From Vermamoeba vermiformis (Eukaryota > Tubulinea > Echinamoebida), in contig JBEWZL010000302.1 of NCBI GenBank assembly GCA_045837725.1, positions 62,001 to 126,000 on the forward strand: DNA of 64,000 nucleotides. Direction: 5' to 3'. This document shows, piece after piece, positions 20,358 to 30,836 of the stretch; position 1 is the stretch's first letter, and each line of letters starts with the position of its first letter. Under the pieces are notes generated by a model. It saw only the letters and a program-made list of their open reading frames with translations. It made no database searches and was not told the DNA's origin. The position numbers and the translations under genes were made by a program.

Positions 20358-20506
20358 TTTTCCCGTGACATCTGCATTATCTATGCAAACTACAATAAAA
20401 AACCTACCTATGTTTCCTACGGGCCGTAGAAACGCAAGCCTTGCTAGCTACTTTAAGTTTGACTATGACACGCAGCGATCAGTTTAAAGGCGAAGTATTA
20501 CAAGAC

Positions 20507-22344
20507 TTATTGTTTATTCACGAAGGAATAACAGAATGGCAGCTTATTCGAAATTTCCTGCGCCAACATTTGTCTGCTCGGCTCTGTTTTCAAATTAACG
20601 CATTGCAATCGCGACAGTGTTGTCAAGCATTCAAGTGATTGGCTGCTACTACTTTCAACTTCCAAATAAGTCAATTGTTGAAGCGTAGTGAGGTTTGTTA
20701 TATCTCCGGGGTGATATTCTTGAAGCACGTTCAGTTCGCGTAGTTTTGTCAGATGTGCCAGATCCGACCAATTTTTCAGCGCTTTAAATTTTCTGATAGT
20801 GTATTTGAACCTTAATTTCGTTAAATTCGTCAATGTTGATAATCCACTGATTTTTACTGACTGTTTCAGCATTCCACATCCGTTTTCAATCTCGAGCAAT
20901 TGCAAGCTCGTTAACTTTGAAACTATAATCTTATTCAAATATTCTGTTATTCTTAATGCTGTTAGATGCTGCAAATTTTCATATCTCATCGTTTCTTCTG
21001 GATTTCTCCTTGAGTAATTGCGGAGACTTAAATCGACCAAATTTGTCAATTGATATAGCAATCGCCCAATTAATTGACCATAAGGTGCTGTATAGGTCAA
21101 GTGCAATTTTGTTAAGAAGGGCAGTGTGAGATCTAAAAGTGGTACCAAATTATTGATCGTCAATGTCAGATCTGCGAGTCTGGTGAAATTGACGAGCTTT
21201 GGAAAGTTGTCTTGAGTAGCTGTTATTTGTAATTGTCTTATTTTCTCCGAATTTAAATAATTCAAAATTGTTTGGTTGCAAGATGCGTCGTTGATCTCGC
21301 AAGATTCCAATGACAATAACGCTGCTCTATTATTCTCTGGCAACTCGATCTTTTGGCATTTTAATTTCTTCAAATATGTTAAATTACTCGTAATTATTGT
21401 AGGTTCTGGGTTGGTCGTAAGAATTTGCAAGTTTGTCAGATTTGATCCGTAAAGAGATGGAAGGATGACGTTGGTTACTAACTTTTCCAAATTTGGTAAT
21501 TGCGTTGAGATCTTTATGTTGTGGTTTAAAAATGGTCCTGGGTGACGTATTTCGAGTTTTTTGAGGTTTGGAAACGCGTTGAATAAACTATCATCAACTG
21601 TCGATACTTTAAGCTCTGTCACTCGAGTTTTTATTTCACTGACTGTCGATTGAAATGAAAATCCATCAAAGTTTAGTGATTCTAATGAACTTGGTGGAAA
21701 TTGCTCGGTGGATCGGATAATTTTTGATGTTTTTAGTCTCGTCAAATTTGTCAAGTTTGCGCTGATCGATTCCCTAATTGGATGCATCGTTGTTAATGCT
21801 TGCAAATTAGTCATTTTTTTGGGCAGGTTAAAGCCAAAAAGACGCAGGTCTAACGACGTTAATTGCGTCAGTTTTTTTATCGTTTGTTTGATCTGCTTAG
21901 CTGTCAGTAAATTGGCATTTAATAATGACTCATTGTTAGCATGGCTTAATTTAGTAAGTTTAAAACCAATAGGCTTTTCATATCGGCTGAAAATACGATA
22001 AAATTCGTCTGCTTCAGATGCAAGCAAAACTCCGATGTCGAACTCGTTGTAATTGATAATATCAAACCACAATCGACAAACTAGCCTTATGTGACGTCGT
22101 TGGTAGTCGTTGGTGATGTATGAAAGGAACTGGTGGTGAACTTCGGGGGGAAGATCTGAAAATAAAATAAATTCCTGTTCAAAAAATGTATTATTAGTTT
22201 CACATATATATACGACATTACTACTTCACATACCTTAGTCTCATTGATATTAGCAATTTTAATTTTTTTGCTGGGTGGATTTGGGTCCTCGTTTCCCACC
22301 TGATCTATTTTCCGTTTCGCAGGAGTTGCGTGGAGCTCTTCCAT
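20507..22344 (-). CDS. F-box/leucine-rich-repeat protein, nuclear-type N-terminus
   Basis: Exons 22344-22234 and 22174-20507, joined in phase 0 at acceptor GAACAG. Using the nearer TTTTCAG acceptor would break the F-box frame. The N-terminus carries basic clusters (AKRKIDQVG, PPSKKIKIAN) that resemble a bipartite nuclear signal. The F-box follows (FSDLPPEVHHQFLSYI, RRHIRLVCRLWFDII). About 450 residues of degenerate leucine-rich repeats follow, with recurring LTNLxxLxL or LTxLxxLxI units, for example LTQLTSLDLRLFGFNLPK, LTNLTRLKTSKI, LTNLVDLSLRNYSRRN and LTTLQQLTYLEVES. Expected role: substrate adaptor of an SCF (Skp1-Cullin-F-box) ubiquitin ligase, with the LRR arc binding the target. The target is unknown. 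Confidence 0.85.
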
Positions 22345-22563
22345 ATAATATATACTATCAATATTATGGTATTACAATGCGGATTTAATATCAAAATAAA
22401 AAAAACTGTTGTTGCAAAATAGGACCAAAGAAAACGCTACGAAATTTCTTCACAAAGGTTATTCAGAATTAGATCGCATTCTCTATTTATTATTAGACTA
22501 TACTACTATATATTGAAAGAAAAGCAAACCCAGAAAGTGATGTTAGGTTGCCCTGATCTGAAG

Positions 22564-22579
22564 TTTGACACGTGTCAAA
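22564..22579. promoter_or_regulatory. TTTGACACGTGTCAAA palindrome (upstream of 22637 gene)
   Basis: A perfect palindrome lying 58 bp before the start codon of the membrane-protein gene. It is the only copy in a clear promoter position. Confidence 0.7.
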
Positions 22580-22587
22580 GATTTTTC

Positions 22588-22638
22588 GTTTTCGGTCATT
22601 ACAGCATTTCTGTCCTACAATTAGCTGTTATACAATAT
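22588..22638 (+). repeat. 51-bp repeat abutting a start codon (other copy at 2029-2079)
   Basis: Fifty of 51 bases match 2029-2079. The repeat ends inside the ATG of the membrane-protein gene, so it represents that gene's 5' untranslated or core promoter region copied elsewhere, or the reverse. Confidence 0.7.
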
Positions 22639-24242
22639 GTTATTTAAAGTCGTATTTGCTGCCGTCGTTCTTATTATTTTCAACATCCAACTCGTTGCGG
22701 CTCAAACTGTGGATGCAGGTGCGTAACAGAAAACATTCTTATATGTTTAAATATGCCACAAAATGAAATGGCTAAAGCATATCGTGATATTGCTAATTTA
22801 GCTGCATCATATTGAAAATAAAATATTAATTAATTTTATTTAGCCCAACTTGACTTCAGAGCCTCTGCACCGGTAAATATTTTGCGCTATTAAAATTGAT
22901 TAAATTCATTAAGCCATTTGATAGTCATATCAAGCGTAATTAATCAATTATTGTTGCGCATCAATATTTTATACTTTTAATAACCATTTCTGAATTAAAT
23001 AGCCAGCTCTGGGCATGATTTCAATTGCATTGGCTGCAGCAGCGATAATTTATTTCGGTAGATCCAGCGGGATCGAATTTCTTTCCGATTTCAATCAAGA
23101 AAGAAGACTTGCGATCCATAAAGTGACTTTATACGCCACATACGGATATTTAACGGTAATTATTGAAAAATTATATCGTTAGAAAAGGATAATTTTCGTA
23201 TTAAGGATACTGTTACCTTCTTGAAATTTCTCGCCAATCACGTGATTTTATATGAAATAGCGAAAGAAAATTAATTCATGCTTGCTTAAAACGCATCCGT
23301 TTTTTTTTTCGGTTTGGTCATATAATTAAACAAACCAAATTCTACTAAACGGTGCTAATTAAAAGCAAAAAGGAACCTTTTTTCTCGCTTTTTCACACGG
23401 TAAACGGGAGATTACAATTGAGATATAACAGTATCCTTAATCGAATACGACGGAAATTATTGCTTTCAGATCTGTTTTCCGTGATCTAACTTATTTTTTC
23501 TTAGTTGGCAGCCGTATTTATGTTTTATAGCATTGCTTGGGTCGAAGCTTATATGCTTGCGTTCTTGTCCTTATTCACTTTCTATCACGTCTGGATCCAA
23601 GATCGCAGAGGAATTTTAATCGTACGTTCAAGCTTGCCTTTCAGTAAATATAACATAATAATATTTTTAGGGTATTATTACTGGAGTTTTCTTAGAATTT
23701 GTTATTACTGGCAAGCTTGCCTTGTTCGGGTTCAACCACAATCTCGCCGATTTCAACACCATCGAGTAAGACTGATAAAATTGCTAAAATCGAAGAGTAT
23801 ACTAATTTAAAAATATAGGTGCTATAGCTACTATTATGGAACTTATATTGGTCAGTCGGGACGCTGCGATCCAAAAGGATATTTGAACTTTTTAAGATTG
23901 CTTGGCTTGGCTGCCATAATCATTCAAGTAAGAAAAATAATCATATATGTGTATATATTAATATTAATAATATAGCCTATTGCTATCTACTTTGCGTACT
24001 CTTTGTACGAAATGTTGAGCAACAGATCCGATGCTGGTACGTCACTTTGCAAAACTCGGTCATGATTGTAAATATAATTATAGCATATACTAATATATCA
24101 ATATATAGTACGTGCCGGCTACTCTAGTTTCCGCGATGAGGCTTCAAATCACGCGCAACCTGAAGAGCGAAGCAGCAGCCCAAACCCACCCGTCCAAACT
24201 TCTTCCACGTACCAGTCCTATCAAGTCATTGAAGAGCCCTAA
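22637..24242 (+). CDS. Multi-pass membrane protein with signal peptide, unknown
   Basis: Eight exons: 22637-22718, 22844-22872, 23003-23155, 23505-23621, 23671-23765, 23819-23927, 23976-24036, 24109-24242, all phase-consistent. A signal peptide (FAAVVLIIFNIQLVAAQ) is followed by about six hydrophobic segments: MISIALAAAAIIYFG, LAAVFMFYSIAWVEAYMLAF, LSLFTFYHVWI, GIITGVFLEFVITGKLALFG, LRLLGLAAIIIQ and PIAIYFAYSLYEML. A short extracellular Cys loop (CYSYYYGTYIGQSGRCDPKG) sits between helices. The C-terminal tail is polar, Ser/Pro-rich (ERSSSPNPPVQTSSTYQSYQ) and probably cytosolic. No family recognised. Intron 3 contains a small TIR element. Confidence 0.8.
23201..23440. mobile_element. 240-bp MITE with TTAA ends in an intron
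   Basis: TTAAGGATACTGTTA at 23201 and its reverse complement ending at 23440 bound a 240-bp non-coding segment in intron 3 of the membrane-protein gene. If TTAA is the target duplication, this resembles piggyBac-type insertion. The interior has further complementary pairs such as AAAAAGG/CCTTTTT. Confidence 0.65.
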
Positions 24243-24316
24243 AAATAACAGCAGTATTGTTTTGGATAAATCTCTCGTTTAGATATATTTACAAAGGCTG
24301 GGCGTTTTTTTTTCAA

Positions 24317-26624
24317 TTAGTTAAATCCGTGGCCGTGCTGCACGTGATGCTCGTCCTCGCTCATTGAAAGGCTCTCGCGCATGCTGGCCAATTTTCTTTG
24401 CTTTTGAACCACTTTTTCTACGAGATCCGTTCGTACTAACGTACCAGTATACTATAAAAAAATTATAAGTCTCACGATAAACGAAAGAAAGATGGAAATT
24501 GACACGTGTCATCAAGTGTTCAAACCTAGACTGTTAACGAGGTGACACGTGTCATCAAGTAAAATATGTTTCCTCTTAGTAAAAGTCACAACTACGTACC
24601 AAGATTCGAACGAGCATGGCCAAAGTGATAGGACAAATGACGGCAAAATTCAAGACCGGGATGAAGACGAAAACGACTCGCCAGTACCAATTCAATTCTT
24701 CTCGAGCACTAATTGTATAGTACGAGACCATAGCGCAGTATACGGCCAATAAGAACAAAATGCCTTGGAACATGCGGATGTAGATCAGCGGTTGATGGAA
24801 CATGATCAGCTTCAACTTGGGTGAAAATCTTCGCAAAGCTTTGACGTTAGGATGGAACGAAGATTTGGTGCCGTGGTTGATCACGTGATCATCTTTCTAT
24901 AAAAGGAAATTATCGTCAGATCCAATCTTAATCATAAAATTTTTTGCTACTTACGTGTCCTTCAATATCATCCAATAGTCGTTCTTTTTCCGCTAAAGTT
25001 GATTTTCGCTCATTTCTAATAAAAATATCCATATTAATGGACTTGCTAAAAGGGGAAAAGTCGATCTGTTGGATCTTACCGCAAAATTCGATTGAGGACC
25101 ACTCGACATCTGAAATAGAAAGCTAATTGCAGAGTAGTCGTTACGACACCTGTCAAAACTAATGCAATAGCGCCTTGCGTGTTCTCAAAATCAATAACCT
25201 ATTTTTGGATCCGAGGTTAGAAATGAATTCAACAGAGATTTTCCTAATTTAGTATACGTACCAAGTATCTGGCCCAATTAGCCCATACGGACAATAGCAA
25301 CATGAGCCATACACTCCAGTGAATATGAATCATAATCACGATTACTTCGCGCATGCCGTACTTCAAGTACAAAAAAAACGAAAAATCTTCGTGCATTTTT
25401 TCACGAACGATCAATCCATCACGTAATCTGATTCGTACGTGATATTGTTACCAAATATGGAAATATTTTAGGAATCGAGTGACTTACACGTGATAGTTGA
25501 GTTTGCTGGTGTAATATCTTTGACGCAAGTGTGAAACAATGTTGAAGATCCAAACAAACCAGTTCATATCCTCTCGGCGCAAAGCTTCAGCAGTGTGCTT
25601 CATTTGCCATTTTACTATAAAAGGAAAGGACATATTATAATGAGAACTTGTTCGCGTCCATCACCCGAAATTTGCTCTGCCGTAAAATTTTGGCCGAACA
25701 ACTAATGTATGATAAATATGAGGGGCAACGGAAAATTTCCTAATATGGAAATAAAGTTGATGACTTACGATGGCTATGTTTTTCAGTACTGGAAAAATAT
25801 CTCGAGATGAGTACGTGCAAGAGAATCAAGTACATGCATATTAATATATACAGTACCATCAACTCGAACAAGAACATGTGGACTTTTTCCCATAAAATAT
25901 CCGTCAATTCTTCGCAATGATCGTCTTCTGCATCCGTTAAACGGAGGAACACTTCTTGAATCTTCTCTAGCGCAGTTGTTTGCTTCAATACAAACATAAA
26001 GAATGATATAACACCAATGATCATCAGTTCTAAGAATTGTTCAGTTAATAAGCGAAATATTCCAGATCCGTTTATTTCGCCGGAAATTTATTCAGTAGAT
26101 AATATCAAAGGGTAATTTAATTATTTTTATGCTCTTACCTTTGTATACTGCATTAATGATCTTCATAATATGCGAAAATCGACCCCATCTCTGCAATAAA
26201 AAATTGATCAGATCCGATCGCAATTTAATTTTGTTAAAATTAGGTTTAACTTACTGACTCCACTTTGTGCGTTACAAATTCTATCAAGAACGAGAAGAAA
26301 ATCAAGATAGTGATAAATATACTAGCAAGAGTAACGTTCTGGCGTATACTGGGATCGCACTCGGTTTCTGCAATAAAAATTAGCTTAATTAACTATCCAA
26401 TTAATTTTTCTAACGGCCATTAAGGGTCGATTATCTGTTGGATCGAAACTATATTATTGTAATTTAGTACTAAATATTTAAAAAAATATTAGTTTTGTTA
26501 ACCCTGATTATGACGTTGTTAACACGATTCCAAGGATTAAAGTGTAATGATTACCTGTTAAATGCCCTAAAGGGAGAGTATGCTCATTATTTGCCGTTGT
26601 AACGATATCTCTAATGGTATCCAT
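24317..26624 (-). CDS. MLO-family seven-helix membrane protein
   Basis: Ten exons: 26624-26555, 26366-26255, 26190-26139, 26029-25769, 25614-25498, 25427-25262, 25198-25080, 25015-24955, 24896-24600, 24451-24317. The first helix block matches MLO proteins (PSIRQNVTLASIFITILIFF, FLIEFVTHKVESRWGRFSHI), followed by the MLO-type ELMIIGVISFFMFVL. A conserved-type loop follows (CEELTDILWEKVHMFLFELM), then RREDMNWFVWIFN, MREVIVIMIHIHWSVWLMLL, FQGILFLLAVYCAMVSYY and VVFVFIPVLNFAVICPITLA. Plant MLO proteins are calcium-permeable, calmodulin-binding plasma-membrane proteins; here the tail is basic (VEKVVQKQRKLASMRESLSM) and could hold a calmodulin-type helix. The protein is about 460 residues, within the MLO range. 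Two TGACACGTGTCA palindromes lie in the last intron. Confidence 0.8.
24500..24511. promoter_or_regulatory. TGACACGTGTCA palindrome (intronic)
   Basis: First of two copies 43 bp apart in the last intron of the MLO gene; both are followed by TCAAGT. Confidence 0.7.
24543..24554. promoter_or_regulatory. TGACACGTGTCA palindrome (intronic)
   Basis: Second copy in the last MLO intron. The shared right flank (TCAAGT) suggests local duplication. Confidence 0.7.
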
Positions 26625-26826
26625 TCACAGTCCGGTCTTGATTAATAGGACTGGTATGGCTTGTGGTACAACTACAAAAAATCTAAAATTTTGACCGCTG
26701 CTCCGTTCCTTGAAATCGATTCGGAAAAACAGAAAAAAGAACAACATCCAGACTTTTCTGTTTCTATTTTTGGCGACAGTACATAAGGAAGAGATCTTTA
26801 TTTACAACATAAAAAAACGATGTCTA

Positions 26827-28524
26827 TTAATAACTTCTTTCTTCTGGCTTTTTATAAGGCACGTCTAAAATCTCGAAAACTTCTTGCTCGCTTCCCACGG
26901 GTATTGGATCTCCAACCTCGCCGGTACTACCAACTGGAAAGATGCCATATTCACTTAATGTGTAGCCCTTCTTGAGTGCAACGACGCGCAATTGACGATT
27001 AAATTCGCCAGAGCCTGTGAAGTGGATCAAACCGGGGTAAAATGACTCGGTCGGGAACAACTTAATGTCGATCCGTCTTGCAGGATGATCTTCGTCCTAA
27101 TATGATGTAAGTATAAGGCTACTATATGCATATAATAATACTTACTAGTCTGCAAACGCCCATATATTTGAATAATCCTTGACTTAAATCATCGATCAAA
27201 AATTTACGCTGCTTCAACTTTTTGACGATCTTTTCGACCAATGGCGGTGCTTTGCCCTTTTGTTTTTGTTCATAAGTATAATCAGGGTGGGTTCTATTAT
27301 ACAAAAAAGTTAATGCCAGCCTGAATTAATCTTGTGATACGGAGTTTACGTACAACAAAACATCGACGTCACCGCTGGAGGGAAGTTTTCTACGGTAACT
27401 TCCACAACACTTAGCTGTAATATTTTCATCAATTTCTTTAGCCACTTCAATAACAATATCCTGTATAATACAATTAGACCTATACGTCTTCGTAAAACCT
27501 CAGGTCAACTTGAAACTTAAACTTTTCGTTTCGTTGTAAATCTGGATCCGCACCTTTAATTTCTTGATTTCTTCTCTAGGCACACGTTTTTCAAAGTCAT
27601 CGAAGTACTTCAAACCGACTTGTTGGTGATGTGTCAGCTTTACATTTTTCTCTTTGAGATCTTCAAGCGTTCGTACTCCTTCTTCAAACACAAGTTTTTT
27701 AGCTAACGCCGGCCTATTTAATTTGTAAGGTACTATAATAATAAAAATAGGCTTCGTTTGAGGCTCACCCTATGCCAGTAATGCGAGACAACAGATTCAG
27801 TGCCTTAATGTGCTCGTCGTTATTATCTTTATCAAGCCTAAATAGCAGAAAAATATTAATAAGAGACTTAAGCAGGTTTTATTTTGCTATGACTTACCGA
27901 GTCAAAGCTCCTGTCTCAAGGATCTCGTCAATCTTTTTCGCGATCTTTTCACCGACACCCGGTAATTCTAATCCAGTCTTAATACTAATACCATATATCA
28001 TAGCTAAATCAATAGGTGCGCTTACTTTTGGCCTCTTTGCCAGAGGTTATTCTTTGGGGATGCGCTTTCAGCGAGTTGGCTGCTGTCACGTAAGCTTTAT
28101 ACTTGTACAAAGCTCCTTTGTTTTTTTCTATATTTCCAAGCTCTAACGAATTCAATCGGTTAGTATCACTCGCCGTGACAGATGCGTCCAAAAATCTCAA
28201 TTATTGTTAGATAAATTTTAAAACCGATTCTTGTTCGTGCAAAATGCTTCTATATTATAATTAGAATAATAACGAACCTAATAAAATTTTTGTGATGTCT
28301 TCATTAAAGTTTTCGTGCAAGGTCGGTTGTAAGTCCAATACTTCAGATTTGTTCGGTGTCTTTGCCTTCTTAGTGGCTGGGCCTTTATTTTTTATCGATA
28401 CTTTTTTGGTTTCTTTCGCTCCAGCCCCGCTGCCTTCATCATCGGAAGAGGCAATCTGATCAGACTTTCGCTTTTTGGGGTTTGACTTGGTATCTGGTGG
28501 TGAACGCGTAACGAACTTATCCAT
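26827..28524 (-). CDS. POLB: DNA polymerase beta
   Basis: Eight exons: 28524-28278, 28142-28026, 27977-27898, 27837-27769, 27713-27553, 27459-27354, 27293-27146, 27096-26827. A basic Lys/Ser-rich extension (about 75 residues, with KKRKSD) precedes the 8-kDa lyase domain (ELGNIEKNKGALYKYKAYVT, LPGVGEKIAKKIDEIL). The fingers follow (LTHHQQVGLKYFDDFEKRVP), then palm motifs CCGSYRRKLPSSGDVDVLLT with catalytic D-x-D, a third Asp in RRIDIKLFP, and YFTGS-like LIHFTGSGEFNR. The role is gap filling and dRP removal in base-excision repair. Oddity: exon 2 ends ...GCC AAA A|GTAAGC (leftover one base) while exon 3 needs phase 0 (ACT GGA TTA), so one base is surplus, most likely in the AAAA run. It may be a consensus error. 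Confidence 0.92.
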
Positions 28525-28755
28525 GTATGTGATCGCGTTGAAAGTTAATAAGAAAGGAAAACAAGCACACGATTGATTTTATATTGCGCGATTTCCTCGA
28601 ACTGAAATTTCCCGGAAGAGAGCTAAAAATGGAACTGATCACGTGCCTCCAGACGCCGTCCGACCCCCTTTGGTACAAATTTACATGCACCGCTTAGTAT
28701 AAAGGCATGTAGTTTATTTAATATGACTGCAGAGGTCGTATAGGATTGGATCCCA

Positions 28756-29217
28756 CTACATTACCAAATAGCTCATAGCATGAAGACCCACCAATAAAAA
28801 TGTAAGAATAGACACCGATTCGGATGTCGCTCCGTTGAAAGGATAGTTACAAAGATCTGAGGAACAGCAAGTAGCGTTTCGATACCATTTCCAAACCTCC
28901 CAATGGTCAGGTATGTCAGAGCACACGCCAGCACTCAATACGCCATAATACCATGTATACGTTGCATTTTGGATGCTTACTGCGTCGCAGCCACCATAAC
29001 AATCATTGCTGGAATTTGTGCATCCAGTACACGTAGGTTTTTCATACCGGAAGCACCTATCGTCGGAGTCGATACGAGGAGGCACATAAATAGTGCCAAT
29101 ATTAGCAGGATCGGTGCTATTGCCTTGGTAACAACGAAATCCGCCCTCACAGTAAGAAAAATTCACCACAAACGCGATTAAAACCAATATGACCAAAAGA
29201 AACTTCTGCATTTCCAT
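28756..29217 (-). CDS. Ly6/uPAR-like (LU domain) GPI-type surface protein
   Basis: An intronless 153-residue protein. It has a signal peptide (FLLVILVLIAFVVNFSYC) and a Cys-rich core (FRCYQGNSTD, CFRYEKPTCTGCTNSSNDCY) ending in the LU-domain signature CCSSDLCN. A hydrophobic C-terminus follows (VSILTFLLVGLHAMSYLVM), as for GPI anchoring. The three-finger fold is inferred from the closing CCxxxxCN motif and the number of Cys. Several NxS/T sites suggest glycosylation. The ligand is unknown. Confidence 0.78.
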   Translation of the reverse strand: MEMQKFLLVILVLIAFVVNFSYCEGGFRCYQGNSTDPANIGTIYVPPRIDSDDRCFRYEKPTCTGCTNSSNDCYGGCDAVSIQNATYTWYYGVLSAGVCSDIPDHWEVWKWYRNATCCSSDLCNYPFNGATSESVSILTFLLVGLHAMSYLVM

Positions 29218-29594
29218 CCTTTCGTCCTACTCAGATTAGTACGTATTCAAAGATATGAAATAACGAAAATTAGATCAAGAAAAATTTCTCGTCTCCATAT
29301 TCGGCAATTTTAATAATTATTATATTAGTAGAACAGTAATTTGTCATTGTAGCAGAAAAATATTGTCATTGTTATTAAATCCCAATTTTGGATCGTTAAT
29401 GGCAGCCACCAATGGCAGCGTAGCTTCTACGAAGATACAATACAGCGAGTAAATCGCGTAGTACTGCTTAGTATTACTCGTTGATCAATTACCTTTGTGT
29501 TTGACTTCGCGTTGACTGCTGAAAAAAAGATTGCGCTCAAGTTTTTTTATTTTTCATTTGCAAACCAAACAGAATCAAACAAACATCATCTCAA

Positions 29595-30469
29595 ATGGAC
29601 GTAAGTTCATCCTCGTGTTATTTTTAATATTCTCGTTCGGTTTTTCTAATTTTCCCTTCTCAAATCCTCGCAGCCTCAGAAAATCCTCGGTCACTTGCTT
29701 AACCAAGACGAAGAAGGCAAGAAATTCCTTCGCCTCGGTGCCTCTGGCTATATGGGTATGTATACATAATCATAACAAAATAGATTCTCTCAATAAAAAT
29801 TAAATTGAATATTTCAATGGTGTCTGATTTATTTTCTGACAATCCTTTTAATCAGTCGGCATCGGTGCTTTGGCTGTCCTCGTACCCGGCTTGCTTTTGG
29901 GCTTTTTGGGTGGCGGTTTCTTCCCTGCTGGTACCACTACTGACTTCTTCCAAGTAAGTAGCATTGCTAAATCTGCAATTTTTTTCTAATCGCGCAAATT
30001 TTGGCCGTAGCGTCATACCAGCACTTTCAGACGCTATCTTGATGGTAGCGGAATTAATACAATTTTTTTTGCAATTTTTTTCGTTCCGGATGCGTTCTAA
30101 CTTGTCGGTCTTATAAGGCTTTTGGCATCGTCTTCGCTGCCCTCGGCTATTTGTACTACATCTCTGAGAGTAAGTAATCATATTAAGAGGCAGACTGGAA
30201 TTCAATTCGGCTATTTTTGTCTCGCCGACAGTCGTACTGTAGCCTGCATCTCCGCCAACTCAATTTTAATTCAATTCTTTATTTTAGAGTGGCCTGAAGT
30301 GCCCAAGAAGGAAGTTACCACCGTCATTGGCGGCGTTTTCGGTTTGTTGGCTTTGTGGAACTTGATGGTTTTGTTCTGGGGTTACGAGATTGGATTCATG
30401 ATCTTCTTCAACTTCCCGATCAACGCTGCTTTTGCTTTCTTCCACGCCAAGCAACTCCACTTGATTTAA
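29595..30469 (+). CDS. Small four-helix membrane protein with a 6-nt first exon
   Basis: Exons 29595-29600 (ATG GAC only), 29674-29755, 29856-29953, 30118-30169, 30288-30469. The product is about 139 residues: an N-terminal cytosolic part (QKILGHLLNQDEEGKKFLRL), then helices VGIGALAVLVPGLLLGFLGG, AFGIVFAALGYLYYI, TTVIGGVFGLLALWNLMVLF and FMIFFNFPINAAFAFFHA. Later introns and phases are clear. The start is inferred from a six-base exon flanked by GTAAGT and reached only by splicing, because exon 2 has no early ATG. Family unknown. It has higher GC and strong splice signals, suggesting good expression. Confidence 0.75.
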
Positions 30470-30836
30470 GTCAGTACTTTTATAATCTAAACTGTGTATA
30501 GAATCAATCAGAATGGCAATTTAGCTTGCATTCTTGAAAGATTTATAGCGCTAAGTTATTTGATCATATATAAATATATTTTTAAGCAAATAATATTCCT
30601 AAATAATGAAGAAATGAATTTATTAAAATTAACATAATTTCAACGCGGATCGTGTCAATATTCCGCGTCTAACTACGGAGTAATAATTACTCATAGAATC
30701 GAGTATGTTATGAGTGTACTTATGATGCCTTGTACTACGACTAAGTAATATATAGAAGACTAAGGTGAGCTCCGTAAGTTCAGAAAAATGGCTAAAAGTA
30801 GCTTTACAAATCTAAAAGTACAACGATAATACTAGA

